Below are positions 1-7,968 of a DNA stretch of 20,379 nucleotides, piece by piece. Under the pieces are notes generated by a model. That model ran no database searches. It saw only the letters and a list, made by a program, of their open reading frames with translations, and had not been told where the DNA came from. Positions within the stretch are counted from its first letter, which is position 1, and each line of letters opens with the position of its first letter. The translations under genes were made by a program, and so were the position numbers. The DNA lies in contig SAAR01000022.1 of the NCBI GenBank assembly GCA_009916335.1, forward strand, positions 1 through 20,379, written 5' to 3'. Source of the DNA: Erysipelotrichia bacterium. GTDB taxonomy: Bacteria; Bacillota_I; Bacilli_A; Erysipelotrichales; Erysipelotrichaceae.

Positions 1-647
1 TTGGTGTTGATGAAAAAAATGTAAAGGTTACAGGAATCCCTAAGACCGATCGTTTATTTAATCAAGCGAAGATTAAAAAAGATAAACGCTGGATGTATGC
101 ACACTATCCGCAGATTAAAAATAAAAAAGTGGTTTTATATGCACCGACTTTTCGTGGTAAATTAATGCATAATTTAGGCAATAGTACGATTGATTTAGAT
201 CGTATTCAGAAAGCATTAGGCGATGAATATGTCATTTTGTATAAGATGCACCCATTATTAGAAAATGTTGTGATTTCACAAAGTGAACAAGTTGTCTGTT
301 GTAATGGAAAAAGTATTAAAAAGCTGTTCTCTGTGAGTGATTATCTAATTTCAGATTATTCAGCCATTATTATTGATTTCTCTACTTTCCATAAACCGAT
401 GTTATTTTATACCCCTGATTTAGAAGAGTATCGTGGTGATGTTGGTTTTTATGTCGATTATGAAAGGTTAATGCCTGGTCCAATATGTCGCAGTGAAGAG
501 GAAGTTATTAATGCGATTATTAAAGATGATTTCGATATAGAACGTATTAAAAGCTTTGAAAAGTTGTTCTTCAAATATCGTGATGGAAAATCAAAAGAGC
601 GAGTAATCGCTTTGATTGATGAAATTATGAATGGAGGTAACGTATGA
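1..647 (+). CDS. CDP-glycerol glycerophosphotransferase family protein, C-terminal part (5' truncated by window)
   Basis: This is the C-terminal part of a TagB/TagF-type enzyme, which transfers glycerol-phosphate units from CDP-glycerol onto a growing teichoic acid at the inner face of the membrane. The frame is open from base 3, so the gene begins upstream of the window and the ATG at 93 is internal. The visible part reads through TGIPKTDRLF, then VLYAPTFRG, then a MHP segment, then SDYSAIIIDF followed by KPMLFY. This order is characteristic of the glycosyltransferase-B-like C-terminal domain of the family; the MHP histidine and the SDYS segment lie in the donor-binding region. The stop overlaps the next start by four bases (ATGA), so the two genes are translationally coupled. 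The family is clear, but polymerase or primase cannot be decided without the N-terminus. Confidence 0.92.
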   Translation, partial: GVDEKNVKVTGIPKTDRLFNQAKIKKDKRWMYAHYPQIKNKKVVLYAPTFRGKLMHNLGNSTIDLDRIQKALGDEYVILYKMHPLLENVVISQSEQVVCCNGKSIKKLFSVSDYLISDYSAIIIDFSTFHKPMLFYTPDLEEYRGDVGFYVDYERLMPGPICRSEEEVINAIIKDDFDIERIKSFEKLFFKYRDGKSKERVIALIDEIMNGGNV

Positions 648-1099
648 AAAAAATAAGTATTTTACTTTTATTTGTAATGTTGTTGAGTGGTTGTTCTTTA
701 TTTGATGTGAATGGAATGGTATGTGAATATCCACTAGATCCCGTTACCTATGAAGTGAATTATAACGGGGAAGATGTTTCTGCTTTTACCATCGTAGAAG
801 TTCGTGATTATACAAATTATAAAAAAGCGTATTTTGAAAATAAAGTAGAAGATGCGAAAAAGAGAAGTAACGAGTTCAATCAGATCAAAGGTTTAAACCA
901 AGAGGTAAGTGTTGATGGAAAAATAATCAGTATTTATTTAAAGGTAGATTTCAATGAATATGATATTGATGTAGATGCCAACAACGTGATTAACTTACCG
1001 TTAAAGAAAAGCGATTTTGAGAATGTAAAAACATTGCGTAAATTCTTTGTCAACAAAGGGTATCATTGTGATGAGTTAGTGGATTCAAAATTAAGATAG
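644..1099 (+). CDS. small secreted lipoprotein of unknown function
   Basis: A 151-residue protein with a lipoprotein signal: basic MKK, a hydrophobic stretch, then the lipobox L-S-G-C with the lipidated cysteine at residue 17. It is therefore expected on the outer face of the membrane. The mature part is acidic, probably beta-rich, and has two further cysteines, C27 near the start and C142 near the end, which could form a disulfide. The GGAGG at 634-638 is well placed for this ATG, which overlaps the stop of the teichoic-acid gene. Function is not recognised; the overall look (early Cys, late GY-x-C) loosely recalls small DUF1307/YehR-type lipoproteins, but I would not assign it. The operon context suggests a cell-surface role. 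Confidence 0.85.
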   Translation: MKKISILLLFVMLLSGCSLFDVNGMVCEYPLDPVTYEVNYNGEDVSAFTIVEVRDYTNYKKAYFENKVEDAKKRSNEFNQIKGLNQEVSVDGKIISIYLKVDFNEYDIDVDANNVINLPLKKSDFENVKTLRKFFVNKGYHCDELVDSKLR

Positions 1100-1129
1100 A
1101 AACTGTTGTATAATAGTTTCTATTTTTTT
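1096..1129 (+). terminator. rho-independent terminator after the lipoprotein gene
   Basis: A perfect 9-bp stem, ATAGAAACT (1096-1104) with AGTTTCTAT (1115-1123), has a 10-nt loop and is followed by a T run at 1123-1129. It starts inside the stop codon of the lipoprotein gene and ends the teichoic-acid operon. Confidence 0.88.
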
Positions 1130-1145
1130 ATACTAAGTGTATAAT
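1117..1145 (+). promoter_or_regulatory. probable promoter of the alcohol dehydrogenase gene
   Basis: A perfect -10 TATAAT lies at 1140-1145, about 28 nt before the ATG at 1174. The -35 region 17 bp upstream (1117-1122, TTTCTA) is poor and lies in the terminator arm, so the assignment rests on the -10. No Rex-type palindrome (TTGTGAA...TTCACAA) is present here, although a rex gene lies in the window. Confidence 0.5.
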
Positions 1146-1173
1146 TTGAATAAAGAAAGTAAGAGGTAAACTT

Positions 1174-2340
1174 ATGAATAACTTTATTTTTAATATTCCT
1201 ACTAAAATTTATTTCGGTAAGAAACAGATGGATCATTTACACACAATCGTTCATGATCTTGGTCATCGTGTTTTGCTTGTTTATGGTGGAGGCAGTATTA
1301 AAGCGAATGGCATTTATGATGAAGTAAGTAAACAGTTAAAGGATTGTGAAGTGTATGAATTAGCGAATGTGAACCCTAATCCTCGTATTGAAAGTGTAAG
1401 AGAGGGCGTTCGTTTATGCAAAGAACATGATATTGAAGTTATATTAGCTGTTGGTGGAGGTAGTTGTATTGATTGTAGTAAAGCGATTGCCGCAAGTGCT
1501 TTTAGTGAGAAAGATGCATGGGAAATCGTTTTAGATGCGAGTAAGGTTGAAAAAGCATTACCCATTGTAAGTGTTTTAACACTGAGTGCGACAGGTTCAG
1601 AGATGAATAGTTCAGGTGTTATTTCTAATTTAAAGGAAAATCTAAAACTTGGTTTTAGTAATCCTTTATTATATCCTAAAGTATCTATTTTAGATCCTGA
1701 AAATACCTATACTGTACCAGCTCGACAGACTGCTGCAGGAACAGCCGATATACTATCGCATTTATTTGAAATTTACTTTAATGAAACACAAGGGGCATTT
1801 GTCCAAGAGGAGTTAGCACATTCCTTAATGAAAACATGTCTTAAGTATGGTCCTATTGCATTAAATGAACCAACAAATTATGAAGCTAGAGCGAATTTAA
1901 TGTGGGCAGCAACTTTATCTTTGAATGGTTTAGTAGCGAGTGGGTTTGGTAAGTCATGGTCTACTCACCCAATGGAACATGTATTAAGTGCCTATTATGA
2001 TATTACGCATGGCGTAGGATTAGCCATTTTAACACCAAGCTGGATGCGTTATATTTTAGATGAAACAACACTTTCTCGTTTTAAATTGTTTGCGATTGAA
2101 GTGATGAAAGTAGATCCAACACTTGATGATTTAACGATTGCCAATGAAGGAATCAATCGTTTAGAGAAGTTTTTTGCGGAATCATTAAAACTGCCTGCGA
2201 AATTAAGTGAAGTTGGTATTGATGAAAGCCAGTTTGCACAAATGGCACAAAGTGCTGTCGATTCTAAAGGTGGTTTTATCAATGGCTTTAAACGTTTAGA
2301 AAAAGAAGATGTAGTGAATATTTATAAAATGTGTGCATAA
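1174..2340 (+). CDS. iron-containing (group III) alcohol dehydrogenase, butanol-dehydrogenase type
   Basis: A 388-residue full-length member of the Fe-ADH family, cytosolic, which reduces aldehydes to alcohols with NAD(P)H. The N-terminal half is the dinucleotide-binding domain with the GGGS loop (VGGGSCIDCSKAIA), followed by the conserved LSATGSEMN. The C-terminal helical half carries all four expected metal ligands: D192 and H196 in ADILSH, then H265 and H279, with the 14-residue spacing seen in FucO. It resembles the BdhA/YugJ NAD(P)H-dependent butanol dehydrogenases; the true substrate cannot be read from sequence. An AAGAGG Shine-Dalgarno precedes the ATG. It is flanked by terminators on both sides and so is monocistronic. 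A fermentative role in NADH reoxidation is likely. Confidence 0.93.
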   Translation: MNNFIFNIPTKIYFGKKQMDHLHTIVHDLGHRVLLVYGGGSIKANGIYDEVSKQLKDCEVYELANVNPNPRIESVREGVRLCKEHDIEVILAVGGGSCIDCSKAIAASAFSEKDAWEIVLDASKVEKALPIVSVLTLSATGSEMNSSGVISNLKENLKLGFSNPLLYPKVSILDPENTYTVPARQTAAGTADILSHLFEIYFNETQGAFVQEELAHSLMKTCLKYGPIALNEPTNYEARANLMWAATLSLNGLVASGFGKSWSTHPMEHVLSAYYDITHGVGLAILTPSWMRYILDETTLSRFKLFAIEVMKVDPTLDDLTIANEGINRLEKFFAESLKLPAKLSEVGIDESQFAQMAQSAVDSKGGFINGFKRLEKEDVVNIYKMCA

Positions 2341-2364
2341 AAAACCTGTGAAAAGCAGGTTTTT
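2340..2364 (+). terminator. terminator after the alcohol dehydrogenase gene
   Basis: A perfect 9-bp stem, AAAAACCTG (2340-2348) with CAGGTTTTT (2356-2364), has a 7-nt loop. The 3' arm ends in five T. The last base of the stop codon is the first base of the stem. Confidence 0.88.
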
Positions 2365-2401
2365 ACTTTATGAGGGGGGTGTGTCATTCTCACTTGGAAT
2401 A

Positions 2402-2417
2402 TGATATGATAATATCA
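2402..2417. promoter_or_regulatory. inverted repeat in the ATPase gene leader, possible operator
   Basis: TGATAT (2402-2407), four bases, then ATATCA (2412-2417) form a perfect short palindrome 21 nt before the ATPase start. It overlaps -10-like hexamers (TATGAT at 2405-2410), so it could be a repressor site over the promoter. No convincing -35 is visible, and AT-rich palindromes of this size arise by chance. Confidence 0.3.
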
Positions 2418-2437
2418 GTTAGCAAGAAGGTGAAGAA

Positions 2438-4783
2438 ATGGAAAGCTTCTCTATGGAATATATAAAAGGATTGAGTCAAGCACAGGTACAAGAAAGAGTA
2501 GAAAAAGGCTTATGCAATATTAGTGAGCAAACACATACAAAGTCATATCGGCAGATTTTTAAGGATAATGTGTTTACATTGTTTAACTTGATTAATGCAA
2601 TTTTAGCTGGTTTAATCGTTTTTACTGGTAATTATAAAAATTTGCTTTTCTTAGGAGTGGTTTTTTCTAATATTTTTATTGGCTGTTTTCAGGAAATTAG
2701 GGCAAAGAGAACACTGGATAAAATTTCCCTTATCGTATCAATGAAGGCATGTGTCATTCGTGAGGGAAAAGAATATCGAATTGCAATTAATGAGGTTGTC
2801 TTAGATGATATTGTGAAATTGAAAAGTGGTTCACAAATTGTAGCGGACAGTGTTGTAGTGGCAAATGAATTAGAAGTTGATGAATCTTTATTGACAGGCG
2901 AAAGTGATGTTGTGATCAAAAGAGTAGGGGACTTTTTATATTCAGGTAGTTTTGTTGTTGGCTCACAAGGGTATGCAAAAGTAGTAAAAGTAGGAAATGA
3001 TAATTATGCATCACAGATTGTTAAAGATGCGAAGAAGTTTGAACGCTATCCTTCACAATTGAGGGATTCTTTAAATAAGATTATTAAATTTATCGGAATT
3101 GCGATTATTCCTTTAGGAATTTTATTGTTTAGTAAACAATTCTTTTTCATGCACCAAAGTCTTTCTAGTAGTATTTTATCAACAAGTGCTGCATTAATCG
3201 GTATGATTCCTGAAGGCTTAGTTATTTTAACAAGTATTGCTTTGGCACTAGGAACGATTCATTTGGCAAAGCATAAAACCCTAGTGCAAGAATTGTTCTG
3301 TTTGGAAACATTAGCTCGTGTTGATGTGTTATGTTTAGATAAAACAGGGACCATTACAGAAGGAAAAATGGAAATGGATCGCTATATTCCTATGATAAAC
3401 AGTGATGAAAAAGTCATCTTAGGAAATATGATTCATCAGTTAAATGATGATAATGCGACAATTAATGCTTTAAAGATGGTTTATACAAAGGAAGATAGCT
3501 TTCATGTGAAAAAGGTTATTTCTTTTAATAGTAAGAAAAAATATAGTGGTGTTATTTTTGAAGAAGGTAGCTTTTTAATAGGAGCCTATGAGTTTATCGT
3601 TAAAAATAAACAAGCAAATCATTTAGCGATGATTGAAAAATATGCATCACAAGGGTATCGTATTATTACTTTAGTAGCTAGTAAGCAAAAAAGTGAAGAG
3701 CATATTTTAGATGATGTGCAGGTACTTGGTTTTATTTTATTGTTAGATAAGATACGAGCAAGTGCCAAAGAAACACTGGATTATTTTAGAGAACAAAAAG
3801 TAGCAATTAAAGTAATTTCAGGGGATCATCCAATCACAGTATCACAAGTTGCAAAACGTGCAGGGTTAGTTGGATATGAGCATTATGTAGATGCCACAAC
3901 TTTAAAAAGTGAAGCAGATATATTAGCGGCAGTACAAAAGTATAATATTTTTGGCAGGGTTTCTCCCCAACAAAAAAAGCAGATGGTAATCGCTTTAAAA
4001 CAATTAGGACATACGGTTGGAATGAGTGGTGATGGTGTCAATGATGTATTAGCATTTAAAGAAGCGAATGTGAGTATCGCAATGGCAAGTGGTAGTGATG
4101 TAGCAAAAGCGAGTGCTAATTTGGTATTGCTAGATTCAGATTTTAAGGCTTTGCCCTATGTACTTTTTGAAGGAAGGCGAGTTATTAACAATATACAAAG
4201 AGTGGCAACACTATTTTTAACAAAGACCATTTTTTCTTTTATTTTAACGTTAGTTACCTTATTTGTTACTTATCAATATCCTTTTATTCCGATCCATTTA
4301 ACATTTGTGTCATCGTTAACCATCGGGATCCCTGCTTTTTTCTTAGCGTTAGAGCCAAATCGCAATCGTGTTGAAAAAAACTTTTTAGAAAATGTAATGA
4401 AAATATCCTTTCCTGCTGCAGTGGGGGTGATTGTTTGTATTTGTTATATTTATGTTAGTGCTCATTTACATCATTACAGTACACATGAAATATCACAGTT
4501 AGCATTAATCGTCATTTCAATTAACGGACTTCTTGTTTTAACAAAGGTTGCCTATCCTTATACAAAGTTAAGGATTGCATTAGTTGTCTTTGTCTATGCA
4601 GCAATCATCATCGGTTTAGTGTTTGGATATTCCTTATTTGAATTTCCACCAATCCAGTTTTCAAACATTTATTTACATATTAGTGTCTTTATTATTTTAT
4701 TGATTTCTATTGCGAGTGTCGGTAATCGTATCGTTAGGTGCTATTATTATTTAAAAAGAAGGAAAAGTGATTACAAATGTTAG
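2438..4783 (+). CDS. P-type cation-translocating ATPase (Exp7-like, P2-related)
   Basis: A 781-residue integral membrane ATPase. In order: two N-terminal helices, the actuator domain with TGES (residues 153-156), a helix pair with PEGL (258-261) in the ion-site helix, the phosphorylation motif DKTGT with the aspartate at 301, a reduced nucleotide-binding domain (ISFNSKKKYS, then GAYEF in place of KGAPE), LDKIR in place of the DPPR motif, ISGDHPIT, GDGVND around D532, and six C-terminal helices. There is no heavy-metal-binding domain or CPC motif, so it is not a CopA/ZntA pump. The sixth helix has SSLTIG (625-630) where Ca2+-ATPases have NLVTDG, so calcium should not be assumed; the overall look is that of pneumococcal Exp7-type ATPases. 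AAGGTG, 6 nt before ATG 2438, fixes the start. Confidence 0.93.
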   Translation: MESFSMEYIKGLSQAQVQERVEKGLCNISEQTHTKSYRQIFKDNVFTLFNLINAILAGLIVFTGNYKNLLFLGVVFSNIFIGCFQEIRAKRTLDKISLIVSMKACVIREGKEYRIAINEVVLDDIVKLKSGSQIVADSVVVANELEVDESLLTGESDVVIKRVGDFLYSGSFVVGSQGYAKVVKVGNDNYASQIVKDAKKFERYPSQLRDSLNKIIKFIGIAIIPLGILLFSKQFFFMHQSLSSSILSTSAALIGMIPEGLVILTSIALALGTIHLAKHKTLVQELFCLETLARVDVLCLDKTGTITEGKMEMDRYIPMINSDEKVILGNMIHQLNDDNATINALKMVYTKEDSFHVKKVISFNSKKKYSGVIFEEGSFLIGAYEFIVKNKQANHLAMIEKYASQGYRIITLVASKQKSEEHILDDVQVLGFILLLDKIRASAKETLDYFREQKVAIKVISGDHPITVSQVAKRAGLVGYEHYVDATTLKSEADILAAVQKYNIFGRVSPQQKKQMVIALKQLGHTVGMSGDGVNDVLAFKEANVSIAMASGSDVAKASANLVLLDSDFKALPYVLFEGRRVINNIQRVATLFLTKTIFSFILTLVTLFVTYQYPFIPIHLTFVSSLTIGIPAFFLALEPNRNRVEKNFLENVMKISFPAAVGVIVCICYIYVSAHLHHYSTHEISQLALIVISINGLLVLTKVAYPYTKLRIALVVFVYAAIIIGLVFGYSLFEFPPIQFSNIYLHISVFIILLISIASVGNRIVRCYYYLKRRKSDYKC

Positions 4784-4823
4784 CTGTAATTTTCTTTTAA
4801 ATACGTTACTATATAAACATAAT

Positions 4824-4878
4824 TAGTATATACGAGGAGAACATACTAAAAAATTAAAATGAGATGAGACATTTTAAT
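4824..4878 (+). other. two consecutive hairpins in the ATPase 3' region
   Basis: TAGTAT (4824-4829) pairs with ATACTA (4843-4848) around a loop that contains GAGGAG. ATTAAAATG (4853-4861) pairs perfectly with CATTTTAAT (4870-4878) around an 8-nt loop. Together with the terminator at 4883 they form a row of three stem-loops ending in a T run. This could be a structured 3' UTR or a small RNA. No matching riboswitch class was recognised, and no good promoter lies just upstream. Confidence 0.4.
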
Positions 4879-4882
4879 GGTG

Positions 4883-4917
4883 AAGAAACAGGTTTGGGGG
4901 AACTTGTTTCTTTTTTT
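4883..4917 (+). terminator. strong terminator after the P-type ATPase
   Basis: A 12-bp stem, AAGAAACAGGTT (4883-4894) with AACTTGTTTCTT (4901-4912), contains one G-T pair. The loop is TGGGGG, and the T run extends to 4917. Confidence 0.92.
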
Positions 4918-4922
4918 GTCTT

Positions 4923-4950
4923 TTGTGTAGTTGGTAAGTTATGGTAAAAT
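4923..4950 (+). promoter_or_regulatory. sigma-A-type promoter of the sensory operon
   Basis: -35 TTGTGT (4923-4928), 16-bp spacer, -10 TAAAAT (4945-4950) preceded by TGG, giving an extended -10. It sits directly after the ATPase terminator and 25 nt before the ATG at 4976, with GAGGGTGT as ribosome binding site between. Confidence 0.7.
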
Positions 4951-4975
4951 AAATAGATAAAAGAGGGTGTAGCAC

Positions 4976-5953
4976 ATGCGTGATAAAAAATTTTTATTGA
5001 TTTCAGTATTGATTGTCATCTTTACTTTATTGCTATCTGTTTATGGGTTTCGCTTTATGGAAGCACAAGCCGTTAAAAACATGAAAAATGCAGATAAACA
5101 ACCGATTTATTTTGGGGCAACTTATATGACATTAAACAATCCTTTTTTTGAAGTGATCAATGATGAGATTAAAAGTGTCATTGAATCAAATGGTGATGTT
5201 TTAATCACGATGGATCCTGCTCTTTCTAAAGAAAAACAAGTGGAACAAATTCAATATTTGATTAATCAACAAGTCAAGGTATTGTTTGTCAATCCTTTAG
5301 ATGTGAATGATTTACATGATGTATTAGAGGAATGTCGCAGTAAAGGAATGATTGTGATTGCGGTAGACACGAATTTGAAGGAAGGGGATTATGTTAGTCA
5401 TACCGTTGTTTCTAATAATTATGAAGCAGGTATGAAAGCAGCAAAGCAAATGATGTCGCAGTATGAAAAAGCAGACATTGTGTTGTTGGAACATTCCTCG
5501 ACCTCATCAGGAAGTCAAAGAATACAGGGGTTTGTAGATAGTATTGCAGATAATCGCAACTATCGTATCGTGGCTAGAAAGGAATGTGAAGGACAATTAG
5601 AAATTGCCAATCCAATTATGACCACCCTCATTGAACAAAAGCTGCATTTTGATGTGGTGATGGCACTTAATGATCCTTCAGCATTAGGAGCGATGGCAGC
5701 TTTGCAAGAAGCAGGTATTCAAGATGTGAGTGTGTATGGTGTAGATGGTACACCAGAGGTAAAAAGGCTTATTAATGATGGAAAACCTATTTATACAGTG
5801 GCACAATCTCCGATTCAAATGGGGAAAAGAGCAGTTAATGTAGCTTATGGTTTATTAGCAAATAAACAATTTAAGACAGACATTGATTACATTCCTGTTA
5901 CATTAATTAATAGTGAAAATATTGCACAGTATTCACTAGATGGGTGGCAATAA
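4976..5953 (+). CDS. membrane-anchored periplasmic-binding-protein-like sugar sensor (Peripla_BP_4 family)
   Basis: A 325-residue extracytoplasmic binding protein of the RbsB/LacI-like fold, which usually binds monosaccharides. An N-terminal hydrophobic helix (about residues 5-25) is followed by the binding domain starting at PIYFGATYMTLNNPFF. Typical family segments are NPFF, the repeated LFVNPLD-type lobe strand, VIAVDTNL and VYGVDGTPEV. There is no lipobox cysteine after the helix, so it is probably tethered by the uncleaved helix, which fits a sensor rather than a free shuttle protein. It is the first gene of a four-gene unit with a histidine kinase and response regulator and no permease, so it most likely presents a ligand to the kinase, as XylFII does for LytS in clostridia. 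The ligand is unknown. Confidence 0.88.
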   Translation: MRDKKFLLISVLIVIFTLLLSVYGFRFMEAQAVKNMKNADKQPIYFGATYMTLNNPFFEVINDEIKSVIESNGDVLITMDPALSKEKQVEQIQYLINQQVKVLFVNPLDVNDLHDVLEECRSKGMIVIAVDTNLKEGDYVSHTVVSNNYEAGMKAAKQMMSQYEKADIVLLEHSSTSSGSQRIQGFVDSIADNRNYRIVARKECEGQLEIANPIMTTLIEQKLHFDVVMALNDPSALGAMAALQEAGIQDVSVYGVDGTPEVKRLINDGKPIYTVAQSPIQMGKRAVNVAYGLLANKQFKTDIDYIPVTLINSENIAQYSLDGWQ

Positions 5954-5954
5954 G

Positions 5955-7283
5955 ATGGAAAAGCGTAAATTACATTTGATACTTGATTTAAGTATTTTGT
6001 TGCGAATTTTATTTGTGCTACTTGTCTGTATTAATTTTTTAGCTATTATTTTTGTTAGTGGGACTATCTATATAACATTAATGCGAGTGATTGATACTAA
6101 TGTTGCCCTTTCTTTTTTAAGCCAAGTATCCACCTTACCAAATTCAGCACCGACAATGATGATGATCAAACCAATTTTATGGTTTATCGGCTTACTAATT
6201 TTTATGAGTATCGGACGTTTTAAACCTTTGAATAAAAAGGAAAATAGAACGATTAGTGTCATCTGTATTTTCTGTTGTGTCTATATCATGTACTGTTTAC
6301 AGTTTGCTAATAATTCGATTATGTTATTGTTTATTGCTTATGTACTATATACAAACAAAGATAATTCAACACGTTTCATTTTCTTATCAATTTCTATTGT
6401 TTTGTATTTATTCAGTAATGATAATGTCCTTTCTTTTATGCGTATCATCTCTTTAGATGAGTTTATCTCTTGTTATAACACAACCATGCAATCAATGCTT
6501 AATATCGTTAATAATTTTTTGATTATGTTAAATATCATTATCTTTATCATGTATATGTTTGTAATGATCTTAGAGGAAGTTAATGAAAGTAAACGTGTGA
6601 TGCAGTTGAATGAAGAATTAAAAGAGTTAAATCAACAGCTACAAGAGTTTGCCAGTATCCAAGAAAAGATGGGGGAAACAAAAGAGCGTAATCGTTTAGC
6701 TAGAGAGATACACGATACACTAGGGCATACACTTACTGGTTTATCAGTGGGAATTGATGCAGCGATGATGATTTTAGATATGGATAGCGATACAACAAAA
6801 AAACAATTAGCTGTTTTATCACAAACGGCTAGACAAGGATTAAAAGATGTACGTCGCTCGGTTGAAAAATTAAGACCTGATGCATTAGAGAGATATTCTT
6901 TACAAGAGGCATTGGAAAAGATGATCATTGATTTTGAAGTTGTTTCTAAGGTAAATATTAATTTTGTTTGTCATTTAGAAAGCTTAAGTTTTAATTCAGA
7001 TGAAGAAGAAGTAATCTATCGTATTATTCAAGAAGGATTGACAAATGCATTGCGACATGGTCATGCGGAAAATGTGTTTATTTCCTTTGCATTAGAAAAT
7101 AACGTTTTATTGATTATTATTGAAGATGATGGCATAGGTTGTCAAAAAGTAGAATATGGTTTTGGTTTGCATCATATGGAAGAACGTATTAAAATCTTAC
7201 ATGGGAAACTAAGGGCATATGGACATGATGGTTTTGTTATTATAGCGGAAATACCTTTACGGAAGGAGGATACAAATGATTAA
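5955..7283 (+). CDS. sensor histidine kinase, NarL-partner type (HisKA_3)
   Basis: A 442-residue membrane kinase. Five or six hydrophobic helices fill about residues 10-210, then a coiled coil (about 212-240), then the HisKA_3 dimerisation domain with the phospho-acceptor H253 in AREIHDTLGHTL, and a C-terminal HATPase with N box EGLTNALRHG, D box IEDDGIGC and G box GFGLHHMEERIK. The long membrane part has little extracellular domain, so ligand sensing by the neighbouring binding proteins is plausible. I prefer the ATG at 5955, one base after the stop of the previous gene and 7 nt after GGGTGG. The in-frame ATG at 5940 has no Shine-Dalgarno. The gene overlaps the response regulator by 8 nt. 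It should phosphorylate that partner. Confidence 0.93.
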   Translation: MEKRKLHLILDLSILLRILFVLLVCINFLAIIFVSGTIYITLMRVIDTNVALSFLSQVSTLPNSAPTMMMIKPILWFIGLLIFMSIGRFKPLNKKENRTISVICIFCCVYIMYCLQFANNSIMLLFIAYVLYTNKDNSTRFIFLSISIVLYLFSNDNVLSFMRIISLDEFISCYNTTMQSMLNIVNNFLIMLNIIIFIMYMFVMILEEVNESKRVMQLNEELKELNQQLQEFASIQEKMGETKERNRLAREIHDTLGHTLTGLSVGIDAAMMILDMDSDTTKKQLAVLSQTARQGLKDVRRSVEKLRPDALERYSLQEALEKMIIDFEVVSKVNINFVCHLESLSFNSDEEEVIYRIIQEGLTNALRHGHAENVFISFALENNVLLIIIEDDGIGCQKVEYGFGLHHMEERIKILHGKLRAYGHDGFVIIAEIPLRKEDTND

Positions 7284-7968
7284 AATTATGATTGCTGATG
7301 ATCAAGAACTGATTCGTGAAAGTTTAAAGATTATTTTAGGCACGAATCCTGAATTTAAGATTGTTGACCTTGTGGCTGATGGCAATGAGGTAATTGAAAG
7401 TATTAAGAAAGATGTTCCTGATGTCATTTTGATGGATGTGCGAATGCCAGGAATGGACGGTGTTACCTGCACAAAGATTATTAAAAAAACACACCCGCAT
7501 ACGAATATTATCGTTTTAACTACCTTTGATGATGATGAATACATTTATAATGCTTTAAAATTTGGGGCAAGTGGTTATTTGTTGAAGGGAGCTACTTTAG
7601 AAGAATTAAGTGAGGCGATCTATACAGTACAAGAAGGTGGTTCTATTATTCATCCTCGTGTTGCAACAAAGGCTTTTAAACTTTTCTCTGATATGGCGAA
7701 TAATGCGACTAAAAAAGGGGAACTTATTCAAAGTGTTGGTGATGCGAACGATTTAAGCAATACGGATTGGAAAGTGATTGATAAAGTATCACAAGGTTTA
7801 TCCAATAAAGAAATTGCTCAGCAACTACACTTTTCAGAGGGGACAATTCGTAATTATTTAAGTGTTATCTTGGATAAGTTACAGTTAAGAGATCGTACGC
7901 AATTAGCGATTTGGTATTTACAAACAGGGGCCGAAATAAATCATCGTAGGCAGGAAAAACATTTATGA
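7276..7968 (+). CDS. response regulator, NarL/LuxR family
   Basis: A 230-residue two-domain transcription factor. The receiver domain has the acidic pair D8-D9, phospho-acceptor D54 in LMDVRMPGMDG, the switch threonine in VLTTF and the conserved lysine in GYLLKG. The C-terminal LuxR-type helix-turn-helix reads VSQGLSNKEIAQQLHFSEG followed by TIRNYLSVI. It overlaps the upstream kinase gene by 8 nt and the downstream gene by 4 nt (ATGA), so all are made from one message. GGAGG, a few bases before the start, lies inside the kinase gene. It presumably activates transport or sugar-use genes outside the window, and possibly its own operon. Confidence 0.95.
   Translation: MIKIMIADDQELIRESLKIILGTNPEFKIVDLVADGNEVIESIKKDVPDVILMDVRMPGMDGVTCTKIIKKTHPHTNIIVLTTFDDDEYIYNALKFGASGYLLKGATLEELSEAIYTVQEGGSIIHPRVATKAFKLFSDMANNATKKGELIQSVGDANDLSNTDWKVIDKVSQGLSNKEIAQQLHFSEGTIRNYLSVILDKLQLRDRTQLAIWYLQTGAEINHRRQEKHL

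Noticed and set aside
1099..1173. Rex box upstream of the alcohol dehydrogenase gene
   Set aside because: No TTGTGAA/TTCACAA-like pair was found in the gap, so direct Rex control is not supported by the sequence.
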